A stretch of 64,000 bases of DNA from Acidobacteriota bacterium (GTDB taxonomy: Bacteria > Acidobacteriota > Terriglobia > Terriglobales > Acidobacteriaceae), in the NCBI GenBank assembly GCA_021818105.1, contig JAKAFB010000008.1, forward strand, positions 18,706-82,705, given 5' to 3'. The notes beneath the pieces were generated by a model. It was not told the origin of the DNA, ran no database searches, and saw nothing but the letters and a program-made list of their open reading frames with translations. Shown piece by piece: positions 60,706 to 64,000 of this stretch (position 1 is the stretch's first letter; the number at the start of each line of letters is the position of its first letter). A program made the position numbers and the translations under genes.

Positions 60706-63126
60706 TTACTGCACCGCCAACGTCACACTGACGGCATGACTCACCGACCCTGAATTTGCCGTGACGGTAACCGTATATGTTCCGGGCTGAGTGTTTATCA
60801 CTGGCGTGCATTGAGGGCTTTTGGTGCCTCCATTGCCGCATGCGCACATGGTAGCTAGTAGCGCAAGTGTCAGCAGCAACTGCAGCGCGCGCCGTTGACG
60901 TTTGATCCCTTTGCCGATCAACGCGAGCGCGAACACCGGCAGCAACGGAGCTTCGAACGGCGTGCGGCTATGCGCGGTGGTCGCGCACACGGTGTTCGCC
61001 ACGGTCGATATCGTCAGGGTAACGGTGCCGTTCGTCGTTCCGGCAGCAATCGACGACGGGCTGAAACTGCAAGCGGTTCCGCTCGGCATCGTCCCGCAAG
61101 CAAACGTAACCGTACTCGTGAGACTATTTCCCGCCGAAGACTGAAGATCAAATGTATAGGTCGCGAGATTGCCGGCTTTCACTGTCTGGCTGGAAGTAGT
61201 CGCCGCGAAAGTAAAGTCCGAAGCAACTGTCGCCGTCGAGTTGGTGGCATTATTGCTCGCTACCGGATCCAGTTCAGTCGCCGATACCGACGAGTTCAGC
61301 ACCATCGCGCCGGTGTTATGCGTGCCCATAGTGATCACGACATTTGCGCTTGCGCCGTTCGCCATTTCACCGAGCGCACAGCCTTGCCAATATGTGCCCA
61401 AGCAATAACCTTGCGAGGGCGCGGTCGTCTTGTAGTCGGCGAGCATCGGCGGCAGATTCACCAGCGTGACGCCGTGTGCGGTATCGGGTCCGTGGTTTGT
61501 TACCCGTACCGTGAACGTAATGTCTTTGTAAACGACGGGCGGATTCGGAACCTGTGTCACAGCCACTTCCAGGTCGGCCTTCGGCGGGGCGCCCAACTGA
61601 TCAGAGACACGCTGCACATACACGTCGCACTCGCCGGCTCCTGCTCCCGGATCGCACGGAATGCTGCGTCCATCCGGCCAGACCAGGAATGCTCCATGAT
61701 TGCCGTCGGCCAGCATCATGTGACTTGGAGTGTACTGCGTTCCGGTGTGTATGCCCTGATTTCCGCCCTCGGCACTCACAGGAATGCCGTTCACCTGCCA
61801 CATCGGAGCACCTGTCGTCGCATCGAGCCGTTGCGCGTACATATCGGCAAACCACCCACAGACGTAGTTGTTTGCCATGGCGTAATTGCGGCAATCGAGC
61901 CATGAAACAATTGCTCCCCCGCTGCCGTCAGACACAACTTTGGGAAGGTCCGGCAGCGGAGCCACCGTGACCGGCACGCCACTTGACGCCCACAGCACGC
62001 GTCCGTCCCCGTCCATCCGTTGAGCGTAGATCTGCATGACATTCGTCAGCGCCGCTACCGAAGCGCGGTAATCCGACCATGCCACCACCACACCGCCGGC
62101 TCCGTCTGCCGCCGCATCCGGCTGCATCTGGAAATACGGAAGGTCAACGATCGCAACAGGTGCAGGCCACATCGGCGCGCCTGTGGCATCGATCCGCTGT
62201 GCGGAAATATCACTGGCGTGATCCGCACCCTGAGTGGCGCCGATCAAGTACGCACCACCCGCGCCGTCGCTGACGAAGGCAAACTCCCCGCGTACTACAT
62301 CGAACACCGGCGTGCCCGCGATCGGGAGAAGCAGATTCCCGGTTGGATCGACATGTTGGACAGACAGATGCGGGATCTGTGTAACCGGGTCAACCTGTTG
62401 GTCAAAATACGCAATGAGCGCACCGCCGCTTCCGTCGGCCAGCAGTTTGTCCGCGTGCACGATCGCCCCGATGATATACGTTGGATCGGCGCTAATCTGG
62501 ACTCCATCAGTCCCCCACAATACGCTACCGTTGTTATCCACGCGCTGCGCCCAGAAAACGCAACACTGCGAGCCAGCAGCCTCAAACGAGATGATCGCGC
62601 CGCCCTTTTCGTCGGAAGCGATCGCAATGCCACCGCCTCCGCTATTTTTCAGCCCGCTGATCTGCACCCCTGTAGGCCCACAGAGCGACTCGCCATTGCC
62701 GTCGATACGCTGTGCATAAATCAGGCATTCCGCACGGAAGCCGAGATCGCACCATCCGTTTCGCCCATCCACCCACGCGATAATCGCGCCGCCCGCACCA
62801 TCACTCGCCACATGTGGGCCCATCTGGAACGCCTGAATCGGCGCGATCGTTACCCCGCCAGCTACCCACAGCGGTTTGCCGGTTGCATCCACGCGTTGCG
62901 CCTGCACATTGCCGTAGTACGAGTTCTCCCAAACCACGATTGCGCCGCCCGCGCCGTCATCCACCATGTCCACTCCGGGTGCGTATATCGAGCTGACGCC
63001 CTGGTTTCCGGTGTCGGTGTTGAGCGGGACATCACCTCTCCAGAGGGGCTTACCGTCATCGCAAAATGCACAACTCGCAGTTATCACGAAGAAGACGGCG
63101 ATTACAGAGACTGTTCGGCAGGTCAT
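60706..63126 (-). CDS. Exported repeat (beta-propeller-like) protein with DUF11 and Ig-like domains
   Basis: Signal peptide MTCRTVSVIAVFFVITASCAFC; ~8 repeats of (S)DGxGGAhhxWxD...hYAQRhDxxGxxLW; then DLEVAVTQVPNPPVVYKDITFTVRVTNHGPDTAHGVTLVNLPP (DUF11); Ig-like; late TM/Cys segment. Confidence 0.85.
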   Translation of the reverse strand: MTCRTVSVIAVFFVITASCAFCDDGKPLWRGDVPLNTDTGNQGVSSIYAPGVDMVDDGAGGAIVVWENSYYGNVQAQRVDATGKPLWVAGGVTIAPIQAFQMGPHVASDGAGGAIIAWVDGRNGWCDLGFRAECLIYAQRIDGNGESLCGPTGVQISGLKNSGGGGIAIASDEKGGAIISFEAAGSQCCVFWAQRVDNNGSVLWGTDGVQISADPTYIIGAIVHADKLLADGSGGALIAYFDQQVDPVTQIPHLSVQHVDPTGNLLLPIAGTPVFDVVRGEFAFVSDGAGGAYLIGATQGADHASDISAQRIDATGAPMWPAPVAIVDLPYFQMQPDAAADGAGGVVVAWSDYRASVAALTNVMQIYAQRMDGDGRVLWASSGVPVTVAPLPDLPKVVSDGSGGAIVSWLDCRNYAMANNYVCGWFADMYAQRLDATTGAPMWQVNGIPVSAEGGNQGIHTGTQYTPSHMMLADGNHGAFLVWPDGRSIPCDPGAGAGECDVYVQRVSDQLGAPPKADLEVAVTQVPNPPVVYKDITFTVRVTNHGPDTAHGVTLVNLPPMLADYKTTAPSQGYCLGTYWQGCALGEMANGASANVVITMGTHNTGAMVLNSSVSATELDPVASNNATNSTATVASDFTFAATTSSQTVKAGNLATYTFDLQSSAGNSLTSTVTFACGTMPSGTACSFSPSSIAAGTTNGTVTLTISTVANTVCATTAHSRTPFEAPLLPVFALALIGKGIKRQRRALQLLLTLALLATMCACGNGGTKSPQCTPVINTQPGTYTVTVTANSGSVSHAVSVTLAVQ

Positions 63127-63843
63127 ACGCATTCCCCCAATCGCGATTTGGTTGATTGCGCGCAGTCACTTGTGTGGTGACTAATCGGGGAAGTATTGTA
63201 CGAATGAAGGTCCAATCTTGTAAGTGACGGCTAACACAAGTGGCCCCGTTTTCGATCCCGGATATCCGATAATCCGAGAGCGGAGGATACAGTTAGCGGT
63301 AAGTGAGGTGGCATCGCAGTCTGGGCGGATTACCGCCAACCCAGAAATTTTTAATTAACAATTCAGCCGCGCCCTATGTGCGCAATCAGCATCTGTCCCG
63401 AAAGTCGGCTTGGGTCTAGTAATTGTCGGTTGATCCGGCAGTTCGAATCTCAAATGTTGCCTTCAGGGCAACGCGCGTCTCCAGAACGCCCGCGCCTGGA
63501 AACACGCATTGGCGATTTGCACTCGTCGCGCGGGCATCAGGGTTCGGAGGTCAGGGAACAGAAAAACGGGGTTCGGTCGTTCGATCTCCCGTAGACCTCA
63601 ATGAGCGCAAAATCACCAATACATCCGGCAAACACGCCAAGCCTCCACAAATCTCCAGCCCTCGTATCTCCGTGCCCAACCCCCGCCCAACCCAACCCAC
63701 CTTCCCGCTCAATGAAAATTTTTGTTCACCCCGCCAATGGCCGCAGCGGTTCAGGTTGACCGTCTGCCCTGCGCCCCTCAGAATGGGTATATCGCTTCCC
63801 AACCCCGGGCCCACTCCCTGGGAATCCTGAATCTGAGGTGTCC

Positions 63844-64000
63844 ATGCCTGCTTATCTGCTGCTGGCCGTTGCACTTTTGAGCCGTCTCATGCCCCATCCT
63901 GACTGGCTCAATTTCACCGCCGTAGGCGGAGCCCTGCTCTACTTTGGCGCGCGGCGCTCCTGGCGCGAGATGCTGGCCCCGCTGGCCGCCTTCATGGCCG
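63844..64000 (+). CDS. DUF6580-like small membrane protein, partial (right edge)
   Basis: MPAYLLLAVALLSRLMPHPDWLNFTAVGGALLYFGARRSWREMLAPLAAFMA..., open to the window edge. Confidence 0.7.
   Translation, partial: MPAYLLLAVALLSRLMPHPDWLNFTAVGGALLYFGARRSWREMLAPLAAFMA

Noticed and set aside
62020-63180. 386-aa plus-strand ORF (and 60895-61905) opposite the propeller gene
   Set aside because: The minus strand encodes a coherent signal-peptide/repeat/DUF11 protein; the plus reading is Arg/His-rich with no motif.
63420-63480. tRNA-like T-arm sequence (ggcagttcgaatctc)
   Set aside because: Flanking bases do not form a proper T-stem, and no acceptor, D or anticodon arms could be found.

Overview
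The window is a GC-rich, gene-dense bacterial chromosomal segment with an Acidobacteria (Terriglobia)-like gene content. That taxonomic reading is inferred from family content such as the acidobacterial-type VWFA protein, DUF5715, and the exported GGDEF and propeller proteins. Most of the window is housekeeping: rocF, ddl, fabD, gatB, mfd, galU, ruvB, gyrA, fabF-acpP, rmuC, rpsA, mtaB, infC, rpmI, rplT, pheS-pheT, zapA, an lgt-like gene, rluD-like, ligA. Several exported peptidases (M28, M20, DUF885, S9) and lineage-type hypotheticals are interspersed. I saw no CRISPR array, rRNA, convincing tRNA or transposase. The observations most worth follow-up are: (i) a solitary DpnI-type methyl-directed restriction endonuclease gene inserted between rplT and pheS; (ii) infC apparently starting at a non-canonical AUC codon behind a strong Shine-Dalgarno; (iii) a ~190-nt rod-like structured RNA candidate (6S/ssrS-like) downstream of zapA; (iv) a rhomboid-fold protein lacking the catalytic Ser and His; (v) a LysW-like carrier-protein gene with a polyglutamate C-terminus and no amino-acid biosynthesis partner nearby; (vi) a solitary OLD-family ATPase/TOPRIM gene; (vii) unusual domain changes in GyrA (CTD insertion), PheT (no EMAPII-like tRNA-binding domain) and Lgt (lost signature). 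All calls are by eye, without database searches.
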